This document shows positions 1-12,142 of a stretch of DNA of 64,000 bases, piece after piece (within the stretch, counting starts at the first letter, position 1; each line of letters starts with the position of its first letter). A program made the translations under genes and the position numbers. Source of the DNA: Nicotiana tabacum (Eukaryota; Streptophyta; Magnoliopsida; Solanales; Solanaceae); NCBI RefSeq assembly GCF_000715075.1, contig NC_134102.1, positions 51,097,348-51,161,347 of the forward strand. Direction: 5' to 3'. The notes below the pieces were generated by a model, which made no database searches, had not been told where the DNA came from, and was given only the letters and a program-made list of their open reading frames with translations.

Positions 1-411
1 AAATATCATACGAACCTACCAAAATTGTCAAAATATTGATCCGAGGTTGTTTACCCAAAGTGTTGACCGTGGTCAACTCTAGCCTCAATTTATGTTAAAA
101 TCATATTTTCTTAAAATTTTCACATAAAAGCTTTCTGAAAGGCGGCTCGAAACATGCACGCAAATCAATAAATATTAAATGAAGCTATGGGAGGTCTCAA
201 AACATAGAAATTAGGACTAGTACTCAAAATGACCTATCGGGTCATCACAAAGGGTTAGCCATGACTCACCTCAACTATCATCCGTTGTACTCTGAGTTGT
301 GGCTGCCATATTTGTCTTAGTATTATCACCTACAGTCTGAAACAAATGAGGATATCTAGATTTCATATCCTCCCCAACTTCCCATATCATTTTCTTTACA
401 TTTTTGTTCCT

Positions 412-1300
412 TCAAAGTACCTTAACTGAAGCCACCTCTTTGGTTCGCAACTTACAAACTTGGCGATCTAGGATAGCTACCTGAATTTCCTTATAGGATA
501 GGTCTTCTGTGACCTGGACATCCTTAATGGGGGTAATACGGGAGGGGTCACCCAAGCACTTACGAAGCATGGATACATGAAGCACAAAATGAACTGTTTC
601 TAATTCCGGGGGCAACTCAAGCTTATAAGCTACTTGACCGATTTCTGGTTAATCTGATATGGTCTGACAAACCTGGGGCTAAGCTTGCCTCTCTTGTTGA
701 ACCTCATCACGCCTTTCATAGGTGACACTTTCAAGAACACATAGTCTCCCATAACTCTAAGTGTCGATATTGGTTATCTAAGTAAGACTTTTGCTGACTT
801 TGAGCGGTAAACAATCGATCCTAAATCACTTTCACCTTCTCTACAGCCTGTTGCACCAAATCAGGGCCTAATAATTTTGTCTCGCCAACATGGAACCAAC
901 CGATAGGAGACCTGCACTTCCACTCATATAGGGCTTCATATGGTGCAATCTGGATACTGGAATAGTAGTTGTTGTTATAAGCAAACTCAAAGAGCGACAA
1001 ATGATCTTCCCAAATTCCTTTGAAGTCTAGAACACAGGCTGGCAACATGTCCTCGAGTGTTAGAATAGTGCACTCGGCCTGACCGTCTTTCTACGGATGG
1101 AAAGTTATGCTAAGAGTAAGCGGCGTACCCAAACCTTTCTGGAAGGAATCTTTAGAAGTTCATTGTGACCAAACTCCTCTATTTGAGGTAATAGACATTA
1201 GAATGTCCTAAAGCGTATTGTCTTCTCAATTTATCACTTATGTAATTCTTGACTGTGTGAATAGCTCCATCTTGGTAAGAAATGAGTTACTCGTGTAAAT
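412..1300 (-). pseudogene. Decayed Ty3/gypsy retrotransposon integrase fragment
   Basis: Minus-strand translation gives the C-terminal part of a Ty3/gypsy polyprotein. About 821-1200 holds the end of the integrase core: a degraded match to the usual SDRG block (here TSNRG, so the catalytic Asp is Asn), then FHP-stop-KDGQ where FHPQTDGQ is expected, then LEDMLPACVLDF and APYEALYEWKCRSPIGWF. About 412-615 holds the post-integrase segment with HVSMLRKCLGDPS and ILDRQVCKLRTKEVASVKVL. Stops and frameshifts separate these blocks, so no full polyprotein can be made. In an intact element this protein would insert the cDNA copy into the chromosome. I could not find matching LTRs. The family call is secure from the motif order; the lineage within Ty3/gypsy is not determined. 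Confidence 0.85.
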
Positions 1301-4300
1301 TTATCGACCATCAACTCTCTAGAGTAATATTTCTAATAAGAACGGGGTAAACCCATACTGCACTTTATCCTTGAACTACTCTTTCATTTCCACGTCGAGA
1401 ACTCTATCCACTATATCAGCCCTCTGGGCCTTGATACTCTATCTGTACCAGCTGACCATTCGGTCACTGTGCCAAAATTTGACAATGTTCCTGTCACACT
1501 AGCACAATAATACATATCTCTGGTACCGTGGTACACCCTTGTCAAATCAGGATGAATAGAATGTGGGGGGAGGGGGAGAATAATTCATCTCCACTCTCTA
1601 CTTTTCCCATATATCATCTATATCTGGACACACAATAGACCTGGTATCGGAAAATTCCATTTCCCTAAGAACTCAAATATTATCTTTCTTTGCCATAAAA
1701 ATTTCTCCTTCGATAATATTAACTCCGGATCTTCATATTAAGTTGTCCATACCTCTTATCTTATGCTGCCCTGGAGGTCATCACCTTGTTCGGTTGAATT
1801 TCCTTTTTAGACTGTAATAGGACAGAATCCCTATGTCAATCCCTATTGTTATTCTTTTACTTCGATTGTTAGGGTGCTACCACTGAGTTTTAGTGCGCAA
1901 CTCTATTCGTTGTAATCTAGATTCTAAACCATTTCCTTCTTGAGGAGGACCATATTCTACTATACCATCTGGGCTCACCTTTACTCACTTTTTAATCCCA
2001 AGAATTGTTACTCTCTTAAGAAGACTCATAGGTATCTATATCATTGTGGCTCGCCTTGGAGGATGCCTTTACCATGCATTGGAGAAACTTATCTAAATTT
2101 TGGCTATTGCCGCTTAAAGATATACTAGAGGTCCTTATGGTTACTAAAGATATCATATTATACCGCTAATGCGTGTTCACCGCTACCGACCCTAAGTCAT
2201 GGTTCTGTAGTTCTTCTTGGTTCTCCCAACCGCTCTTTAGCTTAAGCGACCTCATTTCCTTATTCCTTCTTAACGTGTGGATTACAATGCATTGATTTAT
2301 CTCAACCTCTATCATTCAGGAGTTTCTTATATACCTGGCCTTAAGTTCCACTCTTGGTCCCAATCTTGATTCTTTATTTAACTAGCATAGCTAGCAATAA
2401 GTTGTTGACGTATTTCCTCATTGGATACCTACCCATACTTGGACCACTATATTCAGAGTAAATTCTCCTTTTTTATCTCTTAGCTAACATCTTTTAGTAT
2501 TATACTTTTAGCAATCTCATCGTCATATATCTCTATAGGATCTTAGGTACCTTTTAAGTACCCATCATCATCCTTCTCACTCCCACTTCCGCTTTCATTC
2601 TAACAATACCAACTCTAAGTGCTATTTGCCTTCACTCTGAGCTTCATAGCCCTTTAGCTTGATTGGCTATATACTAGCACTTTTTTATCGTTACTTTTCA
2701 CCTGAAATATCCCTTGCGAGTTGTGATCACATACTTATGAAGTTAAAACTTCAGGCTCTAAGACCATTCCATAATATAAAATGATGTGTCGGTTGACGGC
2801 TCGTCCGACCTCTTAAGTAGCCTACTTCTAGGCTTTACATACATCATCTCTCGATGTAACTCGACTTACCCTTTCATTCGTTAGTTCTGGGTAATCCCTT
2901 TTTGGGGCTTATAAATGCTTCTATCTTTGATTTTCCTTCATGATTTCCCTGTTGAGCCCCATCTGTCTGGCGGGTCTTACCGTTGCTTAACTCCTCTAAA
3001 CGGGAGGTTTTCACCTTTCTATTCTTAGCGTGAATACTTACATATCATTCTATGTTCATAACACATCTGCAAAATCTGGATAACACCATCTTATTCATCT
3101 TAAAACTCTGCGTGTTAACCTTCTCTTCCACTTGCTAACCCATTATGTGAGTTCTATATCGATTATGTATCACACTATCTCTTCTATAGGAGGAAGCCCA
3201 CTTTTGTGCTTAGTAATTTCCTTCCTGAAATGTCATATTTTTTATTCAACACCCTTCGCAATCCTATTTATTAACAACTTACAATTTGCCTTAAAGCAAT
3301 ACTTTTAAGTAGGGCTACTGAATCATTTACACAAGTAGAACGCCGCAGGTTCATAACTGACATACTCAGTCTCAGTAGGCAACTTGTCTTCCCATCAAGA
3401 CGTTAGTATTAACCCCTTCTCCCTAGTAGCCTTTAAGGATCGCCCTTTTTGCAAATTATTCTCTTATTAATTAATCAGTTACTTTGTAATTTCTCAGTAT
3501 CCTTGATTATAACCATCTATTGAGTCTCCCACTCTTATTCCATTTAACTTAGAGAACTTTCTAATAGTAGTACTCCCTAATTGAGGGAATTAATTTCTCT
3601 GGTCAGTATATTTTGTTGACCTTTGTTAATTCAAAATTCATAATATACTTGGTCTCATAATACCTTCCTCTTCTTTTCTCATCATTTACTTATACTTACC
3701 TTAGGTTTTACTTGACTATGATTTGGTCACATTACCATGCTTTATCTTACGATTCTTAGTCATTTTTAGTATCTATTCAGGTTTTCTTTGTATCTTTGTG
3801 TCATTCCCCTGCCATCAATTTCAGTTCTTACCTTTGTTTATATACTTGCAACATAACATTCTCTTACGTTAACTTCCCCTTTCTTTAATCGACCTTATGT
3901 TCTGGGCGCTCACCATTCATGCTTTACCTTGGACAAAAGCCTTTCTAAGGGAAATATTATCTCTCACACAAAGGGTTCCATACTTAGCCCCCAGATCTTC
4001 AAGATCTTCAAAGGTCATATCCGACTAACAATTTTTGGGTCCATCATGCACACATTCTCTAAAAAGCTGCCATCGACATGTTCGTACTATTCTTCAGTGC
4101 TACCCATATTATGAATTGTTCTAATCTTCACTAGATCCCGAGGTCTCTAGGATCTTCAGTGCATCTTCTTTTCCTCTTGCTCTTTGTCTCTTCAAACTCA
4201 ACTATAATTGTATTTTGGTGTGTAATGCATGATTTTGCTGGCTAACTCTATCTCATTCTGCTCTTCAATTAAGATTATTAACTGGACGGAAAAAAAATTA

Positions 4301-4760
4301 TCACGACTAACAGGAAAAACGTATAAAGCAGAAATAATTTGATCTAAGTTATGGAAATTATCTTGATACTTTATTCCTTTTGTTAATGAATAATTTTAGC
4401 AATTGCAGCTAACTGCTCCTTTGAGCAGCACATATGCTCTGGATATGACATATTCTACACACTTAATTGCACTTAGTTCTTGAAAAAAATATTGAGAAAT
4501 CAATATCTGAGTGTTGGTTGCAAGTTCCTAATAATAGTTGCTCCCCATTATGCTTTGCCGATAGTAAAAGAAATGATCTTTTACCTGCTTTGGTATGATT
4601 ATCTACTAAATGCTTAATAGAAATGTTCTGATTCTACTTGAAGTGCACAAAGTGCTCTGCAGAGATTACATATAAGGCAGATAGAAAATTTTCTGACAGC
4701 AAAGAATGAGACAAAAATGAAAGCACAACCAATAATGAAGCAGATAGCAAATCTCTAAGG
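1301..4760. other. Non-coding, pyrimidine-rich DNA, probably old retrotransposon interior
   Basis: No reading frame in this stretch gives a recognisable protein. The plus strand is rich in C and T up to about 4.2 kb, after which ordinary AT-rich DNA resumes. Minus-strand translation just above 1300 has faint integrase-like words (for example VDKFTRVTHF), which suggests that the lower part is the eroded upstream portion of the gypsy element. That link is inference; the rest is unassigned. Confidence 0.4.
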
Positions 4761-4892
4761 CAACAGCAGCACATTCATTCGACATAAGTAATAATTAAAT
4801 TCATGATTAATAAAGATAATATGAAGTTGCATAGGTAGAGTCATTTCACCAGATCACATATCAACAGCAGCACATTCATTCGACATAAGTAC
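4761..4892. repeat. Two direct copies of a ~30-bp motif, 100 bp apart
   Basis: The block starting CAACAGCAGCACATTCATTC occurs near 4761 and again near 4862, with loosely similar sequence (GCATAG...GCATTTCA type) following each. This is a degenerate ~100-bp tandem duplication lying just past the 3' end of the RPA70-like pseudogene. Confidence 0.7.
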
Positions 4893-4935
4893 AAAATATA
4901 TAATTGCATAGCTAAAAGCATTTCAGTAAAAGCTA

Positions 4936-7869
4936 TCAGAGATTCTTTTCTTTCTTAACGACTCTGCGAACCTTGTTGCTAGAGAGTTGAGAATTGAAGT
5001 CGCCATCTGGTCCTACTGTTGATGCCTTATTAGCGGATCTAGTCTTCTTGTCATACGTCTTCAAAGGAGATATTTTTGCATTGCAAGCATCACCATCTTC
5101 TAACACGGACGATCCACTTTATGATACGTTTTTCTCGATGGGAGTTTGCAAAACAGACTTCAGCTGAGTTTCGGCCATAAGATCCTTTCAAAAATAAAAA
5201 AATTTAATAGCAGTTGGAGAGCAATACTGTTGCTAGTTGCATAATTTTGACTCATAATTGTTAACTAAATAAATAATGCTGTAAAAGTTTAAATTTCATA
5301 AAATTTACCCCGAAAAGCTTATCTCTACTTGAGCTTTGTCCATCAAAAAATTGTGGATCCTGTTAAACAGAAAGAAAAAAGAACATTCATCCTATGAGTG
5401 CAAAATTATTTATACCTAAATTTTGTATGAGGAGGTTTGTGAGTAAAAAATATTTACAGTGATAGTGTCTTCAAATAAACTGTGATTGTATTCCTTTAGA
5501 AGGTCATCATCATCACTAAGCTTAAGAACTTTGTAGACTTCGACCTGTGACTCAATATTTTCTTGCTTAACAATAACCTTGAACATGAATTTTTTATAAA
5601 GAATATCGTCAAGTTCACTTGGATAAGAACAGTCAGCATCCGCAATTGAAGTCTACACCAAATTTCATAGGTTAGAAATATTATAATTGATAACTAAATT
5701 AAGTTTAGTATTATACCTCAAGTAATCTTTCCTTAAGTTCTTTTGCGGACTTCCCTATAAGCTGCATAGCTTCGCGATTCCAAAGCAACAATGAGATAAA
5801 AGCGGTTCCATCCATAACACGAACTTGAAGCCTATACCTGCAACTCAATTTTGATTAACCTTATGCATATTTTTTATAGATAGTAGATTTTAAATATACA
5901 TAAATAGTAATTACCTGTGAGTAACTGAAAGTTCTTCTTCATTGAATTTCTTACAAAAGTATTTATTTTCAACTTTATCAACCTTTCTATTACACTTGTT
6001 GCATGCTAAGTATGACCATCCCCGGTCAAGTTCCAAATTAATCAATTTTGCCGCAATCCAATAGCTACATTCCTATTTAACAAAAATAAAAAATTATTGT
6101 AAATGCAAAACAGAAAACATAAGGTAAATATAATTGACAAAGTAAATTAAACTCACTTGCGTGCACTGAACTAAATCCCTTATAGTTTTAAACAGTACAA
6201 TTCCTTTGTCTAACTCATCTCTAACAGAGTAACTTTGCTGAGAACTTATTTGAGTGATTCGCTCAAAGTTTGATTGACGTGCTGCAAGTAATCTGTATAA
6301 GTAAAAAATTGTAATTTATAAATACTATTGTTATTTTTTGTGTACATATAGAAAAGGATTATACACTTGAAAAACCTGGATTTAAAGTCAATAGATTGCG
6401 GCAACGTAGAATTTATCCATATCTTTGTCTGATACCAACAGCTACGCACTGAGTAATTACCTGTGTATCAAATGAACTATAAATATAAATTTGAAATTTA
6501 AAAATTTTTATAAACTAAAATTCAAAAATACATGTAATTTCTGGTAAACCTCGAAATTTTTGAGCTTTCATATGCTGGAAAACAACAATCAAAGGCTCAT
6601 CGGTAGATTCATTCAAGTGATGTTGAATTTGATCCACAAGTTCGCTCCATAAGGTTGCCAAAATCCTGTTCCTCCTATACGTTTCATGGTAAGATTAATA
6701 AACACATATATAGGTAATTTATTATAAAGTATTGTTTCTATTTTTGAATTACTTACTGATCATCTTCGAGCACAACATTAATAAAGACACTTTGGTCGTC
6801 TCCTTGCTTGTAGGTCTTAACATCTTCATAGGTCACAACCTGACCAACAATATCTATAAATATAAAAGTTAGTCACATAGTTTTACAAATACCATTAGTT
6901 CATTAAAAATGAAAAGAAGAATTACCAAGTAATTCTGTCTCATCGACATCATGTTGATTCGTTAGTTGGTCAAAAGAGCGCAAGTTAAAGATGTTCATAT
7001 GAAATGAAGGGTCAGGTGTATCCTCAACAAATGTCTTTTGAGTAAATGTCAGCCTCAGGTTGTGTGCCGTAGTCCTCAACTTCAAATTATTTGGTCCGAC
7101 TAGTTCATACGATATAAGCGAAGTTCATGTATCTTGTTCCTAAAAAACTTAACAACATACTTTCCGATTGAAGCATGTATACGATCACCCTACAAAATCA
7201 GATTCCTTATTAGTGCACAATTATGAAGCCAACAATTATAAGCTCGTATATACTTTCATCACTGCCTAAAGTTGTCCTCAAGATTTGATGTCAAAAACCA
7301 GAATGCTACAGTTTGTTCTATATCAATTATGAAGCCAGCATTAATAGACAGAAAGAGGAATACTTGTACTATACATATTTCATATATAAGCGTAGTTTCT
7401 GTATGTTCATCCGATGATAGTCTAAGCAAGGCAACCAATATCTAATATTTGCTAGATTTTTATATTTTGAACAATACCTCTGTTATTTTGAACAATACCT
7501 CTGTTATTATGTACAAAGATGCAACTTAACTGATTGTTTATATGTATATATTAGGATAATCACTGTTTAAAGTTATCCTAAAGATTTGAAATCAAAAATC
7601 AGAATGGCACAGTCGGTTCCATATCACTTAAAGATCTGTTTATATGGAAGTCGAAATTATTGGAGCAACTTCTTAGACATTTGAGTAATGCGGAAGAATG
7701 AATTTTCATATAGAATGCGAGTACTTTACGAAGTTTAAAACTATGAGAAAGTTGAATATGTTAGCTTAGAATCCTGTAAAACCAATTCAATTGAATACGG
7801 TATTTCCGGCTTAAAGCGATCCGGCATTACCCACATTCGAACGACTCTAACTTTGAGATTCCATTGCAT
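4936..7869 (-). pseudogene. Broken RPA70-like single-stranded DNA-binding protein gene
   Basis: About ten minus-strand exons translate to a replication protein A large-subunit-like protein. In order: a first OB-fold from ATG 7869 (WNLKVRVVRMW, PYSIELVLQDSK); RIHASIGKYVV from 7189; a second OB-fold (FTQKTF...PDPSFHMNIFNL, DIVGQVVTYEDV, INVVLEDDQ); LATLWSELVDQI; a zinc ribbon near 5930-6020 (ACNKCNRKV...KYFCKKF); RYRLQVRVMDGTAFISLLLW; and a Lys-rich tail ending at TGA 4936. Intact relatives bind single-stranded DNA in replication and repair. Damage: no GT after the first exon (AAG|CTAACA at ~7765), a frameshift near 7108, an in-frame TAA at 5119-5121, and the fourth zinc-ligand Cys replaced by Phe. 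The protein lacks the N-terminal RPA70N domain, like many plant RPA1-like genes. Some of those are carried by Helitrons, but I could not find Helitron ends. Family call strong; origin uncertain. Confidence 0.8.
7259..7632. repeat. Diverged direct repeat within the RPA-like pseudogene's first intron
   Basis: A ~70-bp block near 7259-7330 (CACTGCCTAAAGTTGTCCTC...) recurs, diverged, near 7561-7632 (CACTGTTTAAAGTTATCCTA...), about 302 bp away. Between them, near 7467-7510, a 22-bp unit (TTTTGAACAATACCTCTGTT) is present twice in tandem. Both are non-coding. Confidence 0.65.
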
Positions 7870-9514
7870 CGAGTTGCCTGAAATTGTTTGATATCATGAA
7901 TTTATGTGGCCATATTTGCAAAGCAATTGTAATCAGACTTGTATACTGAGTAGATAAAATACGAAGTTGAAAAGGTTTTGAAAATATAAAGCGCATAAAT
8001 CATACAGTTATGTATGTGTAGATAAAATAGGGATTTTTGGTTGGAAGCCCACGTTTGGGAGCACGATCAGTTGTGGGATAGAATCCGACTGTTTGATGTT
8101 TGATGAAATAACTTCACGTTTGATGCCGACTGTTTTGTTGAAATAACTGGAATTATTCTCTGAAAAATTATTCGTCCTTTTTTTTTAAAACTTTTATGTA
8201 TAAAAAAACTAATTGAAAATTTGAGAGAGTAGTTGTTGAGTAAAATAGGGCCAACTAAGAAAGTGGGAGGATTCTTTTTTTTTTTAATAACAGCCAGCCC
8301 AAATAAGGGGAAGGAAATTCTATTTTTAATAGGCAAGTATATCAATAAGAATAACTGCAAAAACAAAATCGTGGGAGGACTGGAAACAAAATCGTGGGTC
8401 GATTGGAAGTTTTTTATATTTTTTAAATTTAACTTTATTTTGTTGATTTGTAGTTTGAATTTGAAATTCTAACTATCTTGGAGATTTGTCCTAATTTTTT
8501 ACATGTGTTAGAATTGTGGGTATTCCACTTGTCAGCCTAACATGGTTTTGCCTTTGTTATTCTATATAGATAGATTTGTTATTCTATATAGATAGATTAG
8601 AACTTGACTTAGTTATAACACCTAGTTATTGTCAGATCCCTACCAAAGTGTCGTTTATGCGTAAAGCAAAATCCATCTTTGAAAGCAATCTTCGGTTTCC
8701 TTCTCTCTTTTTCCTACTATTTAGTCACAATACATATTGCAGTATTTTGTACATCCTTTGTGTGGAATGAACTCTACAACAAAACAAGGAATTACAGTTT
8801 ACTCACCCCCAAAACTGGAAAAAGATACTTAATAATGAAAGTGAAACAACCAAAACAATCACTTCATATATACTTACAAGTGGATACATTTTGTATACAA
8901 CTAGACAACTCTGCCTTCCAAAATAGTAAACAAACCTCATACAGTATGATGGAATGATGCAAAAGATAAAGGATAAAGAATTGGAGAAGAGGAATTTGTT
9001 GTCTACATCTATAAAAATAAAAAGTCTTTTTGAGTACCTGGCACTAGAGTCTTTGTTGGACCGCTCCAGCTTTGCAAGCCAGGCATTATTTTCCCTTTGA
9101 CAACATGCAAAAGACAGGGTAGCTTCACCCGATACCTAGTCTACAAGCACATACATTCATCATCCCCCTTTTGCCCAAAAGAGGTGGAGGTTTTGACCCA
9201 ACCCCACAAAAAATTGTTGGATTAACTTTTGAAAAATGACATTAGGACCAAAATGCATAGACCATTTCCAGGAGCTTCCCTCTCAATTAAGGGATTTCCC
9301 TTTGCTGAATTGTTTTCACCATGACTTCTTATCAGCTATTCCTAGATTGATCAATTTTCTCATTGAGTTTTTTTTTTTGTAAAATAGCTGCCAATATACT
9401 CCGAGATCATTCTCTGAAATTGACAAGAAGAATTAAGTTAGACAATTTGGTATATTTTCAAGAAATATATGATATTATTGAATCAAAGAGATAAAATAAT
9501 TACCAAGAAGCTGA
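7870..9514. other. Intergenic DNA and 3' flank of the myosin-binding protein gene
   Basis: AT-rich with homopolymer runs and no supportable gene. A ~25-bp unit containing TTATTCTATATAGATAGAT is tandemly doubled near 8556-8597. The part closest to 9515 should hold the 3' UTR of the minus-strand gene that ends there; I see no decisive polyadenylation signal. Confidence 0.5.
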
Positions 9515-12142
9515 CTATAGTATGGCAGCATCACTGAAGCTTGTTGCACGAAGCTCAACGTTCCTTAGATGACGAAGATGTAGTAGGATTTCCTGAAGAA
9601 GATCCATGCCTTTATCGCCTTTCTTCAGCGAGCTTACACAGTTGTTTAGGAACTCCCTATCTGCCTCAAGGGCTTGTAGCCTTTGATGGAGATGATCCAA
9701 CTCTTGTTCCACAGCTAGCTTCTTGTTCTCTAAATCAAAGTTATGAACCCCATTGGCATTTAGTGTACCATCTCCATTTTCATCACTCATTTTGTCAAAT
9801 AGAGGAAGAAGTCTCTTTCCCTTGGCATGATGATGTTTCCCATTCATTTCCTTCAAGAAACCATTGGCATGAGAATCTTCCTCTATATTATCTTGATATG
9901 AATCTTCCATCAGCCTAACATCCTCAAAATGTTTTGCATCTTCATCATCCAAGTCCAAGCTGACAAGCCTTTCCTCCAAAACCTTTAGCTGCTCAAGAAT
10001 CGCCATTCTCTCTTCCTCCAAATTTATAACTGCACCAACAGGAGTGCTATGATTCATGCCGCTATCATCTTCCTTTGCTTCTTCTTGATTCAAACCAATA
10101 GAGAGTCCATCACTATCCTCAGAGGAGAATGTGCTACTGTCCTTGCTTCTCTTCAACATCCTCGTTGCCTCATATTCCAATAATCTTTTCCTATATGCTT
10201 CCAATTCTTTCTCTAACTCTTGCTTTTCCCTCTCTCTCTTCACCATAAGCTCATTCATTAGCTGCAAGGCTTCTTGATCGTACCCCAATTGTTCTTCCAT
10301 CATTCTTTGGTATTGCAAAGCTTCCATCTGCATTGCTGCTTTCTCTTCTTGAAGCCTATTGATCATAGCCATTGTCTGACTTGCAGCCACAGCAGAAGCA
10401 CTTCTCTCTTCTTCCAATTCCGTGTACAGAGAATGTAAAGCCTTCCTCTCAGCTTTTAATGCTGATTTCAGATGTTCGACTGTTGAAATTGTATCTCCAC
10501 TCTCTAACTCACTTCCATCCAGAGAATCTGAATCTTTCTTCGGGTGTAACTGATGGAAGCTATCTGGTGTATCGTGAACTTTATCTTCATTTAAGCTGGA
10601 ACAGATTGAGGACTGGTTGTTCATCATATGTCCACTCAAATCAACTGATAATGTTCTCAATTCTACTTCATCTTCTTTATGACCTAATAATATGACACAC
10701 AAAAGAGTTTTAGTAACTTAACCTTATGGGACAGGGTTTAATCCTCATTTTACTTGGTACAAAGAAATTATCATGAATGAAAGAAAGAAAGAAAGAAATA
10801 ACAGATTCCTTGCTGCAAAGAGGTAACAAAATTACTATGAACTTGTACTTGATGGAAATGAGCAGAATTTCTGGAAGGTTCTTCATGTATATATGAAGTA
10901 AGTGCTTCATCTGCTTGATCCAAATCAGGAATTTCAGTCCCAATTGACACTTCTCCGTCAGTTTCATTGTTTGGCATTTCTTCTGAAACCACAGCATATA
11001 CACAATAAGACAAAAACAGTCCTACATACATAAAACACTAGTAAGTCATAGAAGATGAACTGATAAATACCTGGTGAAACGTCTGAATTTTCCTCTTTCT
11101 CTTCTTCCCTTTCCTTAGCTGCAAGAATTTGAACTTGGTGATATGTAGATGCTTCTTCAGCGTTGGCAAATTGTTCATAAACCTCCTGGCATTCTTTGGC
11201 ATAGAAAATCAAATCATTATCCATAGATTCAACAACTGCAAATTCAGGCTCCCTCTCACTCCCTCCCAAACAAATTTCAGCCTCTTCCTCCACAACTGCT
11301 TTAACCTCTTCCTTGACATCTTGATGGATTAATTTGACGGGGACCAACATATGACCACTGCAATCAATGAAGAATTCCAGATGCTGAGGGGGAGCTGCAT
11401 CCTCAATCTCACAACCTTCATCTTTCAACATCTTTTTTTTGTATTTCTCCTCAATGTATTCAGTCACTCCTTCAAGAACTAAATGTACTTTTTCACCTTC
11501 CAACTTTTTAACATCAGAAGAAAGTAGCTGATTGTCACCATTTTTCTCGATTTTATCTTCATCCGATCTGTTTTGATCCAAGTTATCACCTTTTTCGAAA
11601 AGATCATTAGCCTCAATGATTAAATTCCCTTTGTGTGTATATTCCAAATCAGGTTTGATCAACATATAAGGAGTTGAAAACTTGGTCTCCAAGCTCACAC
11701 CACAGCAAGAACAATTCAAAGCCACCTCACCACCATTTTCCAGTGTCATTTCCTTTCCATTTTCTATCATTTTAAGAAAAAAGGCGAAATTATCAGAAAC
11801 ACCATGAAAACCACAATCCTCGCACGTATCTTGTGATTCAGCTAGCCTTTGATGCTTTGAGCAGAATCCCAATTTGGAAACCTCAGTGGCATGAACCTCA
11901 CAAAGAAGATCTCTATGTATGTTCCTGTTTTTTCCATGACCAAACAAATGATCAACTCGAGAACAACATAAACATGGTGGTTTTAGACCAAAATACTCTG
12001 CAAACTTGATTATCAGATAGGAAAAAAGAGAGTTGAGAAGAAGTAGTACTATCAAAGTCCATTCCAAGACTGCATAAATGAGAACAAGAGTCATCTTGTT
12101 GGTGTTTCTGTGTAACATGCTTGCAAACTTGTTAGCTCCCAT
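9515..12142 (-). CDS. Membrane-anchored myosin-binding (GTD-binding/DUF593) protein
   Basis: Three exons, 12142-11071, 10982-10836 and 10683-9515, join with GT-AG borders in consistent phase to a 795-aa protein. Residues ~17-50 form a hydrophobic anchor (MTLVLIYAVLEWTLIVLLLL). A Cys-rich stretch follows (PPCLCCSRVDHL; LLCEVH; GFCSKH; CEDCG), then a long acidic linker. At ~475-565 is the coiled-coil GTD-binding domain (STVEHLKSALKAERKAL, LYTELEEERSASAVAASQTM, EEQLGYDQEALQLMNELM). A second coiled coil lies near the C-terminus (LAVEQELDHLHQRLQALEAD). Plant proteins of this type bind the cargo-binding tail of class XI myosins and sit on vesicles or endomembranes that move along actin. ATG 12142 is chosen because MGANKF directly precedes the anchor and the upstream sequence looks like 5' UTR. 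No lesion is visible. It belongs to the MYOB/FLOURY1-like family; I cannot fix the paralogue. Confidence 0.92.

Noticed and set aside
1940..4114. Short plus-strand open frames at 1.9-4.1 kb
   Set aside because: Under 65 codons, no motif, and random composition of pyrimidine-rich DNA.
9541..9918. Plus-strand open frame of 125 codons
   Set aside because: It lies antisense to exon 3 of the myosin-binding protein gene; the minus strand gives a clear coiled-coil protein while this frame has no motif.
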